DNA of 64,000 nt, from positions 310,001 through 374,000 of the forward strand of contig NZ_CP144164.1 in NCBI RefSeq assembly GCF_037478005.1, in the 5' to 3' direction. The first letter of the stretch is position 1. Each line of letters opens with the position of its first letter. The DNA is from Alteromonas sp. M12 (GTDB lineage: Bacteria; Pseudomonadota; Gammaproteobacteria; Enterobacterales; Alteromonadaceae). The notes under the pieces were generated by a model. The model did no database searches, was not told the DNA's origin, and saw only the letters and a list, made by a program, of their open reading frames with translations. Below are positions 9,412 through 17,843 of this stretch, one piece after another. Position numbers and translations under genes: made by a program.

Positions 9412-10168
9412 GCTAATATTAACTGAACCGGAAAATCCACAATTACAGGAACAAGCTGTTATTTGGCAAACAAACTGGGGATTGGAGATTGATAATCAGC
9501 AAACTCAGGGATTAGCGCTAGTATTAGATCAACACTATTTGGCCCTTAAACAGTTGGATGAACCCAAATTGGGCGCGGTGTTTGTAGACTTTGCATCTGA
9601 TGTATTGACCTTCAGACGACAACAAACCAGTGTTAAAAAAGAATCCATAGCAAAGGCTGTGGGCATCAAAGGAAATGTTTTTCCGCGGATTTTAGATGCA
9701 ACCGCTGGTTTAGGCCGAGATGCATTTATATTGGCAAGCTTTGGTTGCCACGTAGATATGATTGAACGATCCAAAGAAGTAGCTGCCTTATTAGAAGATG
9801 GTTTGCAGCGAGCTAAATCTCAACCACTGGTGAGTGATTGGCTACCGCAACGAATGACTCTTTTGCGCGGCACAGCGACGGAAATTATGGCGAGTTGGCA
9901 AAATACACAACCAGATGTGGTGTATTTGGACCCTATGTTTCCCCATCGCAAAAAATCGGCGCTAGTGAAAAAAGAAATGCGCTTGTTCCAAACGTTGCTG
10001 GGAGTCGATGAAGATGCGGATGACTTACTCGAACCTGCGCTAAAATTAGCAAAACAACGAGTTGTGGTAAAAAGGCCAGATACGGCTCCTTACCTAAATG
10101 ATAAACAACCTAATATGTCGATTAAAGGCAAAAAGCTTCGCTTTGATGTCTATTTGACCAACCTATAG
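9398..10168 (+). CDS. rsmJ: 16S rRNA (guanine-1516-N2)-methyltransferase RsmJ
   Basis: A 256-aa class I SAM methyltransferase that modifies G1516 of 16S rRNA. The features KLGAVFVDF, SIAKAVGIKG, the SAM motif LDATAGLGRDAF (99-110), VYLDPMFPHRKKSALVKKEMR and VVKRPD all match the RsmJ (YhiQ) family. The start lies inside the end of recG: ATG at 9398, with a second ATG two codons later. Unlike the usual enterobacterial neighbourhood (prlC), here it follows recG and precedes a peroxiredoxin. Confidence 0.93.
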   Translation: MAMLKLILTEPENPQLQEQAVIWQTNWGLEIDNQQTQGLALVLDQHYLALKQLDEPKLGAVFVDFASDVLTFRRQQTSVKKESIAKAVGIKGNVFPRILDATAGLGRDAFILASFGCHVDMIERSKEVAALLEDGLQRAKSQPLVSDWLPQRMTLLRGTATEIMASWQNTQPDVVYLDPMFPHRKKSALVKKEMRLFQTLLGVDEDADDLLEPALKLAKQRVVVKRPDTAPYLNDKQPNMSIKGKKLRFDVYLTNL

Positions 10169-10186
10169 AATTAATTGGAGAACATT

Positions 10187-10660
10187 ATGATTAGTAAAGG
10201 CAGTGAGTTACCAGAAGCAAATGTCACAGCAAGAATTAATGGTGAAATGAAAACATTCACAACCACAGACCTTTTCGCTGATAAAAAGGTTGTTTTGTTT
10301 GCTGTGCCTGGTGCATTCACACCAACTTGTTCACAAGCACATTTACCTGGTTATGTGACACTAGCCGATAAAATCAAAGCCAAAGGCGTCGACACTATTA
10401 TTTGTTTATCAGTAAACGATGCCTTCGTGATGGAAGCTTGGGGTAAACAGCACAATGCCGACGAGATTTTAATGTTAGCCGATGGCGATGGTAATTTTAC
10501 CAGTGCAATCGGTATGAACATCGACACCGGCACATTTGGTGGCGTCCGTTCGTGTCGTTATAGCATGTTGGTCGAAGATGGCGTTATCAAAGTAGCAAAT
10601 ATTGAAGAACCAGGCACATTCGAAGTTAGTGATGCCGAGACAATGTTGAAGTCTCTGTAG
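10187..10660 (+). CDS. Peroxiredoxin, Prx5/AHP1 type
   Basis: A 157-aa cytosolic peroxiredoxin. ATG at 10187 is preceded by TTGGAG at a good distance; a longer reading starting at TTG would place that TTGGAG inside the gene and is rejected. The active-site motif PGAFTPTCSQ has the peroxidatic Cys48, and the downstream segment includes CLSVNDAFVMEAW and GVRSCRYSMLVEDG. Such enzymes reduce peroxides using glutathione/glutaredoxin or thioredoxin. The reductant cannot be deduced here, as no fused glutaredoxin domain is present. The stop TAG belongs to the GTAG of REP array 2. Confidence 0.9.
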   Translation: MISKGSELPEANVTARINGEMKTFTTTDLFADKKVVLFAVPGAFTPTCSQAHLPGYVTLADKIKAKGVDTIICLSVNDAFVMEAWGKQHNADEILMLADGDGNFTSAIGMNIDTGTFGGVRSCRYSMLVEDGVIKVANIEEPGTFEVSDAETMLKSL

Positions 10661-10977
10661 GCCGGTGCTTTAGCGCCGCGGTTCGGTATTTTTCCACGGC
10701 CTAAAGGCCGTGCTACGAGAATGTTCTTGTAGGCGGGTGCTTTAGCGCCGCGGTTCGGTATTTTTCCATGGCCTAAAGGCCATGCTACGAGAATGTTTTT
10801 TGTAGGCGGGTGTTTTAACCCCGCGGTAGGTGAATGTTTTTGTAGGCGGTTGCTTTAGCGCTGCGATTCGGTATTTTTCCATGGCCTAAAGACCATGCTA
10901 CGAGAATGTTTCTTGTAGGCGGTTGCTTTAGCGCCGTGTTCTAGCATTAAGCTTTCATGGCCTGAAGGCCATGCTAC
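10657..10977. repeat. REP/BIME array 2 (after peroxiredoxin gene)
   Basis: Five type-A and four inverted type-B hairpins. The first B unit is CCACGGCCTAAAGGCCGTG, a paired T-to-C/A-to-G change in both arms that keeps the stem. One A unit follows another directly without a B unit. The array starts with the GTAG that forms the peroxiredoxin stop and ends CTAC. Confidence 0.93.
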
Positions 10978-11011
10978 GGGTTATTTCTATCTAGTTAATT
11001 TCAAAAACAAT

Positions 11012-11040
11012 GGAGGGATTTTTACTCTGCTGCGTATTAA
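11012..11040 (+). promoter_or_regulatory. Putative ECF-sigma promoter before the sigma gene
   Basis: GGAGGG, 12 bases, then CTGCGTATTAA. The same two blocks at the same 12-base distance recur before the TonB receptor gene (12626-12654). Both are followed within 35-40 bases by the gene start. The natural reading is an autoregulated ECF promoter recognised by the sigma factor encoded here. The assignment as -35/-10 is inferred. Confidence 0.6.
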
Positions 11041-11074
11041 TAGGTAATCTTGAGATGAAAAAGAAATAAATAGT

Positions 11075-11638
11075 GTGAAAGTTGTTTATATTAATACACA
11101 GTCAGCAATAGCCCAGTCAGGCAGAGACAATGGCGTTTTGTATGATCTCATCTCAGAACATGAAGCTGCACTTCGACGGTTTATCCGTGTTCGCGCAAGA
11201 GCAAATGCATCGGAAACCGAAGACATACTGCAAGAAATGTATACTAAGTTGTTTTCACTTAATGGACTCGCAGCAAAAACAGAAGAACGGCAAGACACCT
11301 TTCGTAGTTTTTTATTTAAAGTGGTCACCAATCTAATTATAGATAGAGAACGTCGAGCCAAAGCTCGGGCGCAAGACGATCACGAACCCTTTTCTGATAC
11401 GCTTTATTCTTCAAAGGCGGATGAACCAGAAGAGCAAGCAAATATTGCCGAAAAGTTGTCCGATATTGAGCAGGTGCTAGACAATATCAATCCTGTGCAT
11501 AAAACTGCATTTGTACTGTGTCGAGTCGAAGGAAAAGCTTACCGAGAAATAAGCGATATACTGGGGGTTTCTGTTAGCACTGTTGAAAAATATATATCTG
11601 CAGCCCTCACCGCTATTCGAAATAAGGTGCAAAATTAA
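11075..11638 (+). CDS. FecI-like ECF RNA polymerase sigma factor
   Basis: A 187-aa sigma-70 family protein with only regions 2 and 4. Region 2 includes ETEDILQEMYTKLFSL and FRSFLFKVVTNLIIDRERR. Region 4 includes VLDNINPVHKTAFVLCRVEGKAYREISDILGVSVSTVEKYISAAL, with a helix-turn-helix. It starts at GTG (KVVYINTQSA); no better in-frame ATG is present. It is immediately followed (1-base overlap) by a FecR gene and then a TonB receptor, the standard cell-surface signalling arrangement in which the receptor senses ligand and FecR activates the sigma factor. The cognate ligand is unknown. Confidence 0.9.
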   Translation: MKVVYINTQSAIAQSGRDNGVLYDLISEHEAALRRFIRVRARANASETEDILQEMYTKLFSLNGLAAKTEERQDTFRSFLFKVVTNLIIDRERRAKARAQDDHEPFSDTLYSSKADEPEEQANIAEKLSDIEQVLDNINPVHKTAFVLCRVEGKAYREISDILGVSVSTVEKYISAALTAIRNKVQN

Positions 11639-12624
11639 TGACTACAGGTTTAAGTCATCAGAACGCAATAAATAAGCAAGCGAGTGAATACGTTGTGCGT
11701 CTTTATTCTGGTGAGCTAACGTCCAAGGAAGAAGAACGCATTATCAGTTGGTGCGAAGAAAATGACGCTCATCAAACAGCATTTGACCAGGCTCTTGCAC
11801 TTTGGGATGCCTCAGTTGAGCTATCACCTCATGTGGGTTGGAGGCAAAAATTAGAAAAACGTTTCTATAGCATGCGCTATTTGGCGGCATCCATTTTTGT
11901 ATTTATGTTCTGCTTTATGCTGTTTACTAAAAACACCCACATAGATACTTCTCCACAAAACCAACTACCAAGTACCTATCGCACTGCTATTGGTGAAATC
12001 AGTAGTGTCGGTTTAGCAGATGGTTCGACAATTAGTTTAAATACCAACACTCAAATTAAAGTCGAATTTAATGAAGAGCAACGAGAGCTTTGGCTGCAAA
12101 CTGGTGAAGCCTTTTTCGATATAGCTAAAGATCCTTCTCGTCCATTTCTTATTCATACCGGTACTAAAACGGTACGGGTGGTAGGAACCAAATTCAACAT
12201 TAAATTATCCCAGGCAGGTTTTGATATTGCTGTTGCAGAAGGGGTTGTTGCTGTTGAAGAAAGTGCTAGCAGCACTGATAAGCAAGCAGAAAAAAGCCAA
12301 CAGGTTTTTTTAGAGGCCGGAGCTATTGCTTCGTTTAATGACTCCAATGCCATCATTGCTAAGAAGAATGAAGTAACTGTTGAGAAGGCACAGAGTTGGC
12401 GTACCGGATACTTGCGCTTCGATGATGAACGACTAGAGAAGGTCATCGCAAGTTTTAATCGATACAGAAGCAAAAAAATTGAGATTGACCAAAAGTTAGC
12501 AAATTTGCGAATCAGCGGTGTGTTTAAGTTATCAGATGGCGATGCTATTTTAACGGCACTAGAGGCAACTTTACCCATAGAAGCGCAAATTGAGAAAGAA
12601 CGTATAATTTTATTGAAAAAATAA
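11638..12624 (+). CDS. FecR-type transmembrane sigma regulator
   Basis: A 328-aa single-pass inner-membrane protein. It has a cytosolic N-terminal DUF4880-like segment (EYVVRLYSGELTSKEEERI...W), one transmembrane helix at about 81-98 (YLAASIFVFMFCFMLF), a periplasmic FecR domain (TAIGEISSVGLADGSTISL through VRVVGTKFNI) and a C-terminal DUF4974-like domain (RFDDERLEKVIASFNRYRSKKIEID). It should relay occupancy of the TonB receptor to the preceding sigma factor. Start and stop of the sigma/FecR pair overlap, so translation is coupled. Confidence 0.9.
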   Translation: MTTGLSHQNAINKQASEYVVRLYSGELTSKEEERIISWCEENDAHQTAFDQALALWDASVELSPHVGWRQKLEKRFYSMRYLAASIFVFMFCFMLFTKNTHIDTSPQNQLPSTYRTAIGEISSVGLADGSTISLNTNTQIKVEFNEEQRELWLQTGEAFFDIAKDPSRPFLIHTGTKTVRVVGTKFNIKLSQAGFDIAVAEGVVAVEESASSTDKQAEKSQQVFLEAGAIASFNDSNAIIAKKNEVTVEKAQSWRTGYLRFDDERLEKVIASFNRYRSKKIEIDQKLANLRISGVFKLSDGDAILTALEATLPIEAQIEKERIILLKK

Positions 12625-12625
12625 C

Positions 12626-12654
12626 GGAGGGTTTTGTTTTTGGCTGCGTATTAA
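12626..12654 (+). promoter_or_regulatory. Putative ECF-sigma promoter before the TonB receptor gene
   Basis: GGAGGG, 12 bases, CTGCGTATTAA, repeating the motif before the sigma gene. It lies between the fecR-like stop and the receptor start, which is where a FecI-type sigma is expected to switch on its receptor. Confidence 0.6.
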
Positions 12655-12690
12655 CTCTATAGGAACACATTAAAAAACTAAGGAGCAGCC

Positions 12691-15600
12691 ATGAAGTTGC
12701 CTAAAACAACAATAAGTACAATAGCTCTATGCGTCGCATTGTCATTTAATTCCAGTGTTAACGCTCAACAAATCGATAATTTATCAATTCAATCAACTAG
12801 CCTTGATAACGCGTTGCTTTCTCTTGCTCAGCACAGTGAAATTCAAATCCTCTTTTCAGATGAACGAATAAAAGAACAGGTAGCGCCTAAGCTTGAAGGC
12901 AGTATGGATGTGCAAGAAGCCCTTTCTACCTTATTAGAAGGCACGGGCTTTACGTTTAAACAAACATCAAAAAGAACCTATATAGTTACGCCGATTCAAA
13001 GCCCTGATAGCAGTCAGCAAGAAAATACATCATCACCGGTTGTGTCAACCGATACGTCAAGTGAATCTAGTGTTGAACGAATTCAAGTGACAGGCTCAAA
13101 TATCAGGGGCATGAAAGATACCGGCGCTCTGCCGGTAACCACCATGTCCGCAGAAGATATTGACGGTTTAGGTATCAGCAGTGGTGCTGAAATCTTGGCC
13201 GAACTACCTCAGCAAGGTGCGGTGAACTTTACCAGTGAACGTGTAGTAGGTGGCGTAAATGATGCCCGCGGCGATGTTTCGTCAGTTAATTTGCGTGGAA
13301 TAGGTACCGGCTATACGCTTACATTATTAAACGGTCGCCGATTAGTGCTTCACCCAGGAACTCAGGCGGAAAATTTAGTGCCGGTTACAACGGTTAACTC
13401 CAATACGCTTCCGGTTAAAGGCATAAAACGAGTTGAAGTTCTGCGCGATGGTGCAGCCGCAATTTACGGCACTGATGCCATTTCCGGTGTGGTTAACTAC
13501 GTTTTAGATGACAACTATACCGGTGGTGAACTCCAGGCCCAGTATGGAAATAGTCAGGGAACCAGCCGAGATCAAATTAATATATCTGGCGCTGGTGGCT
13601 GGCTGTTCAATAATGATAAAACTCACTTAACCTTCAGTGGTGGCTATTATCACCGTGATATGGTGATGGCCAGCGAAAGAGACTACGCTGCGAGTTCAGA
13701 CTTACGTGAATTTAGTGAAGTGCCGAGTGACTTTGTCGGGGACACTCAGTTAGATAACCGAACTACAGTCACACCATGGGGCGAGTTTTCTTCAGATAGC
13801 CAAGGTACGTTTCACCTTGAACCAACCTCTTACAATGATTGTACTGTTGCCGTTAACGATGATGTCTGCGCATCATCAGGTTCCACTCCCCGTGATTTAA
13901 GATTCGATTCAAATTCTCAGCGAAGCCTTAGCTCTGAAGTCGACAGGTTAAACTTTTACACCTTAATCAATCATCAATTAAACGACCAAGTAGAAATTTA
14001 TGGTGAAGCCCTTTATTACTCGGCAACGGCGAAGCGCTTGCGTGAACAATCGGGCAATCTCACCGCCCAACGCTTTACGATATCAGCAGATGCGTTTTAC
14101 AACCCTTTTGGTGAAGAAGTAACCTTGCGAAGATACCGTCCCATTGATACTGGCCCACGTAATATCGACGTGGATGATTATAGCTATCGACTTCTAGTGG
14201 GCAGTCGTGGTTACTTTGGCGATTGGGACTATGATACGGGGCTGCTTTATTCAAAAGCCAATACCTTAGATAAAGCTAACCGTATTAACACCACCTTGTT
14301 TCAACAAGCGATTAACAGTACCGATGAGAGTAGTGCATACAATGTATTTAGTGGGGCAAGTGTTACCAACCCTAATACCGTCGACGATACCCCAGTTTCA
14401 CAAAGTGTGATTGATAGTTTTACTGTTAATGTAGAACGTGAATCTGAAACAGAATTAGCCTCTATTGATGCTAAAATTTCTCGACCAGACTTATTTACAA
14501 TGCCGGCCGGAGATGTGGGGTTTGCCGCTGGTATCGAGTTTCGCCATGAAAGCTTTTTCGACAATCGTTCTGATGACTTAAACGGTACCTTGTACTTTAC
14601 TGACTTAGTGGGAGGAACTTCTTCAGAAATTGCCAGCCAAATTTTGGGAAGTAGTCCTACACCCGATGCCAGCGGTAGTCGTAATGTATCATCGGCTTTT
14701 GTAGAATTCGCTGTCCCTTTGATCACCGACAAACCTTTTGTCGAAAGTTTAAATTTGCAGGTGGCGGGGCGATATGAAAACTTCTCTGATGTAGGCAGTG
14801 TGTTTAAACCTAAGTTTGCGTTAGCTTGGATAGTTAATGACAAAGCTTTGCTTCGTGGTGCCTATTCTGGTGGCTTCAAAGCGCCTGGTTTACCACAAAC
14901 TACCGCGGTAGATGTGGCCCGTTCAAATACCCGCATAGATCCAGTGACTCAAACTAATCGGGGAACCCTAGAGTTGCGTAACGGTAGTGATACTCTAAGT
15001 CCAGAAGAAAGTGAAAACTACTCTTTTGGTCTTGTTTTAACACCAACCGAAAGACTTACCTTGACGGTAGACTGGTGGCGCATCAAGCAAGAGAACACCG
15101 TAGGTATTTTAGATAGTCGCGTACAAATTCTTTATGATGCATTACTGCGTAGTCAAGGTAGTCAGAATGAAAATGTTGTCCGTGACGAAAATGATGAGAT
15201 TTTATACATTCGAAACGACTACACCAATCTATTGCCCAGAGAAATTTCTGGCATAGATTATAGCGCTGACTACCAATTTGAAACGGATATTGGGAAATTC
15301 TCAATTAAGTTGAACGCCGCTAATTTACGAAAATTTAGCCAAGGCACCGATGCAATTACTGACATAGTCGTGGCTGCTCAAGAAGCCGGTAACGAAGCGT
15401 TATTGTATCAAGGTGACCAGGTATCAATAGCTGGTAGCGATGGTGATCTAATCCGCCAAGATGAACGACCTGAATGGCGGACTAATTTGTCTTTAACCTA
15501 CTCTAAGGATGGGTGGCGAGCTGGACTGAAATACCGTTTTGTCAGCGATGTTGAAGATACGAGCTTAACCTACACCAATGATGCAGGTGATTTGATTACC

Positions 15601-15813
15601 TATGTGGTGGATGATTGGTCGACGGTCGATGCTTACCTGAGCTATCGCTTTAGCGAAGATGCTTTGTTTTCTGGTAAAACTAAGGTTACTGTGGGAATGC
15701 GCAACATTACCAACGAAGCCCCTCCTTTTTCTGATAACACCTTTGGTTATAGCAGCAACTTACATTCTTCGTTAGGACGTTATTCTTACATAACATTAAA
15801 TCATAAATTTTAA
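12691..15813 (+). CDS. TonB-dependent receptor with N-terminal STN signalling domain
   Basis: A 1040-aa outer-membrane protein. It has a signal peptide (1-25, ending SVNAQ), then an STN domain at about 30-105 (LDNALLSLAQHSEIQILFSDERI...LEGSMDVQEALSTLLEGTGFTF), a Ser/Thr-rich linker, a TonB box-like VERIQVTGSNIRG, a plug domain (about 130-275, with VNLRGIGTGYTLTLLNGRRL and IKRVEVLRDGAAAIYGTDAISG) and a long beta-barrel ending YSYITLNHKF. The STN domain talks to FecR. The large barrel is like receptors for peptides or oligosaccharides; the substrate is not deducible. The downstream secreted M14 carboxypeptidase hints at a peptide-type substrate. Confidence 0.93.
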   Translation: MKLPKTTISTIALCVALSFNSSVNAQQIDNLSIQSTSLDNALLSLAQHSEIQILFSDERIKEQVAPKLEGSMDVQEALSTLLEGTGFTFKQTSKRTYIVTPIQSPDSSQQENTSSPVVSTDTSSESSVERIQVTGSNIRGMKDTGALPVTTMSAEDIDGLGISSGAEILAELPQQGAVNFTSERVVGGVNDARGDVSSVNLRGIGTGYTLTLLNGRRLVLHPGTQAENLVPVTTVNSNTLPVKGIKRVEVLRDGAAAIYGTDAISGVVNYVLDDNYTGGELQAQYGNSQGTSRDQINISGAGGWLFNNDKTHLTFSGGYYHRDMVMASERDYAASSDLREFSEVPSDFVGDTQLDNRTTVTPWGEFSSDSQGTFHLEPTSYNDCTVAVNDDVCASSGSTPRDLRFDSNSQRSLSSEVDRLNFYTLINHQLNDQVEIYGEALYYSATAKRLREQSGNLTAQRFTISADAFYNPFGEEVTLRRYRPIDTGPRNIDVDDYSYRLLVGSRGYFGDWDYDTGLLYSKANTLDKANRINTTLFQQAINSTDESSAYNVFSGASVTNPNTVDDTPVSQSVIDSFTVNVERESETELASIDAKISRPDLFTMPAGDVGFAAGIEFRHESFFDNRSDDLNGTLYFTDLVGGTSSEIASQILGSSPTPDASGSRNVSSAFVEFAVPLITDKPFVESLNLQVAGRYENFSDVGSVFKPKFALAWIVNDKALLRGAYSGGFKAPGLPQTTAVDVARSNTRIDPVTQTNRGTLELRNGSDTLSPEESENYSFGLVLTPTERLTLTVDWWRIKQENTVGILDSRVQILYDALLRSQGSQNENVVRDENDEILYIRNDYTNLLPREISGIDYSADYQFETDIGKFSIKLNAANLRKFSQGTDAITDIVVAAQEAGNEALLYQGDQVSIAGSDGDLIRQDERPEWRTNLSLTYSKDGWRAGLKYRFVSDVEDTSLTYTNDAGDLITYVVDDWSTVDAYLSYRFSEDALFSGKTKVTVGMRNITNEAPPFSDNTFGYSSNLHSSLGRYSYITLNHKF

Positions 15814-15845
15814 CCTAAATACCTAAATCTATTCGGTTTAGAAAA

Positions 15846-15870
15846 TATCGCCCATTAAACATGGGCGATA
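15846..15870. terminator. Perfect hairpin between receptor and carboxypeptidase genes
   Basis: TATCGCCCAT, loop TAAAC, ATGGGCGATA: a perfect 10-bp stem, followed by ATTCTTT. It may partly terminate or stabilise the receptor transcript, giving less of the downstream carboxypeptidase mRNA. Confidence 0.5.
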
Positions 15871-15886
15871 ATTCTTTGGAGATATA

Positions 15887-17059
15887 ATGATCCGATTTTT
15901 ATTAATTGCACTGGCATTTTCGGCACCTGTAACCTTTGCTTGTGAGTTTAAGGATGTAAGCTTTTCTGCCAAATTTGAGTCTGGTAGTTTAGATAATTGT
16001 GAACTGAACAAAAAAGGCGAGTACGTATTGACCTTCTTGCCTGAAGATAAACCTATTAACCCAAGCCCTTGGTATTACTTCAGCGTAAAATCGCCGGTGG
16101 CTAAAACAATAAAAGTTGTACTTACTTTTGACGGTTTTGCGCCAAGATATTTGCCTAAAGTAAGTGATGATCAAATGTCTTGGCAGTCCATTGCCTTTGA
16201 TACAAATGAAAAGGGTATGTCAATGTCACTCGAAGTGAATAGCAAACCTTTGTACGTTGCAGCGCAGCGGCCCATGCCAAATTCGGAGTACCACAATTGG
16301 TTAGAAAAAGCAGCGCAAACTTATTCCTTTGAGCCATTTGTTATTGGCAAGTCCACCGCAGGCCGGTCCTTGTCAGCCTTCACTTTAAGTAAACCTGAAA
16401 ACAAAGAATGGGTAATATTTGTTGGCCGTCAACATCCTCCCGAAGTCACCGGTGCTGTAGCCATGTTCGCATTTTTAGACGAGTTTCTTGCAGACACCGC
16501 ATCTAACACTGACTTTTTATCTCGGTTTAATGTGTTGGTCGTGCCTAACATCAATCCTGATGGCGTTGCAGAAGGTCATTGGCGTCATGGTTTAGGCCAT
16601 AAAGACCTGAATCGCGATTGGAATGTATTTTCTCAGCCAGAAACGAGCGCGGTGAAACAATATTTAGACATCATAACTGATGGCGGCGGTAAAATTGTGA
16701 TGGGGATGGACTTCCATTCAACTCATAATAATGTTTTTTACACCATTCCCCAGGATGAAAATATCGCTCCAACCGAAATGGTCGTGACTTGGTTATCAAG
16801 TTTACAAGAACAAACTAAAGGAGTGTTTAAAGTGTTTGACAAACCTGGCACTTCCCCTGGTAGAGGTGTCTTTAAGCAGTATTTTGCCGATGTTTACCAT
16901 GTCCATGGCGTTACCTACGAAGTGGGTGACAACGAACCGGACGAAAAAACCCGTTATGTAGCCAAGCACGCAGCGAGGACTTTAATCAACACGCTCAACG
17001 CAACTCCTCCTGAAGCCTTCTATATTAAAAATAACGAGGAAAAAGCACCGAACCATTAA
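15887..17059 (+). CDS. Secreted M14-family zinc carboxypeptidase
   Basis: A 390-aa protein with a signal peptide (MIRFLLIALAFSAPVTFA). After an N-terminal beta domain of about 130 residues comes the peptidase M14 domain. Zinc ligands His183 and Glu186 are in RQHPPEVTG, the substrate-binding DLNRDW is at 240-245 (Arg243), the third ligand His277 is in MDFHSTH, and the catalytic Glu345 is in TYEVGDNE. It should cleave C-terminal residues from peptides in the periplasm or outside. The layout (N-domain plus M14) resembles the cytosolic-carboxypeptidase-like M14 subgroup. RBS TTTGGAGA precedes the ATG. It follows the TonB receptor by 73 bases. Confidence 0.88.
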   Translation: MIRFLLIALAFSAPVTFACEFKDVSFSAKFESGSLDNCELNKKGEYVLTFLPEDKPINPSPWYYFSVKSPVAKTIKVVLTFDGFAPRYLPKVSDDQMSWQSIAFDTNEKGMSMSLEVNSKPLYVAAQRPMPNSEYHNWLEKAAQTYSFEPFVIGKSTAGRSLSAFTLSKPENKEWVIFVGRQHPPEVTGAVAMFAFLDEFLADTASNTDFLSRFNVLVVPNINPDGVAEGHWRHGLGHKDLNRDWNVFSQPETSAVKQYLDIITDGGGKIVMGMDFHSTHNNVFYTIPQDENIAPTEMVVTWLSSLQEQTKGVFKVFDKPGTSPGRGVFKQYFADVYHVHGVTYEVGDNEPDEKTRYVAKHAARTLINTLNATPPEAFYIKNNEEKAPNH

Positions 17060-17071
17060 CCTGATTCTAAC

Positions 17072-17752
17072 GCCTACAAGGGGTGAGTTTTCTTGTAGGC
17101 GGTTGCTTTAGCCCCACGGTTCGGTATTTTTCCACGGCCTGAACCATGCTACGGGAATGTTCTTGTAGGCGGGTGTTTTAACCCCGCGGTTCGGTATTTT
17201 TCCATGGCCTAAAGACCATGCTACGGGAATGTTTTTGTAGGCGGTTGCTTTAGCGCCGCGGTAGGTGGACGTTTTTGTAGGCGGGTGTTTTAACCCCGCG
17301 GTTCGGAATTCTTCCACGGCCTAAAGACCATGCTACGGGAATGTTTTTGTAGGCGGTTGCTTTAGCCCCGCGGTAGGTGGATGTTTTTGTAGGCGGGTGT
17401 TTTAACCCCGCGGTTCGGTATTTTTCCATGGCCTAAAGACCATGCTACGGGAATGTTTTTGTAGGCGGGTGCTTTAGCCCCGCGGTAGGTGAATGTTCTT
17501 GTAGGCGGTTGTTTTAGCCCCGCGGTAGGTGGATGTTTTTGTAGGCGGGTGTTTTAACCCCGCGGCTTGGTATTTTTCCATGGCCTAAAGACCATGCTAC
17601 GGGAATGTTCTTGTAGGCGGGTGCTTTAGCCCCGCGGTAGGTGAATGTTTTTGTAGGCGGTTGCTTTAGCCCCGCGCTCTCGCATTAAGCTTTCATGGCC
17701 TAAAGGCCATGCTACGGGTGTATTGTCCTCTGCCGGATAAATCCCGTGCCAC
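17072..17752. repeat. REP/BIME array 3 (after carboxypeptidase gene)
   Basis: About eleven type-A and six type-B hairpins between 17095 and 17715, with A-A neighbours common. A lone remnant GCCTAC precedes them and a diverged B-like unit (CCGGATAAATCCCGTGCCAC) follows at about 17733. Several B units have AAAGACC in place of AAAGGCC, one mismatch in the stem. One B unit (near 17137) has lost bases in the loop. The repeat spacers GGTTCGGTATTTTTCC and GGTAGGTGGATGTTTT recur and show the array grew by copying. Confidence 0.92.
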
Positions 17753-17843
17753 ACCTTCTTGGAAACGATATAATGCCCCTCAACAATTTGCGTAGATATT
17801 TCTAATCGCTCAAATTTCATCACACACAACAACAGAGTAAATA

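Noticed and set aside
14301..14843. 180-codon frame opposite the TonB receptor gene
   Set aside because: Shadow frame; the receptor reading is conserved throughout.
17072..17752. Integron attC or transposon MITE cluster
   Set aside because: No integrase and no target-site duplications; the GTAG-headed hairpins and a nearby RAYT fit REP/BIME better.
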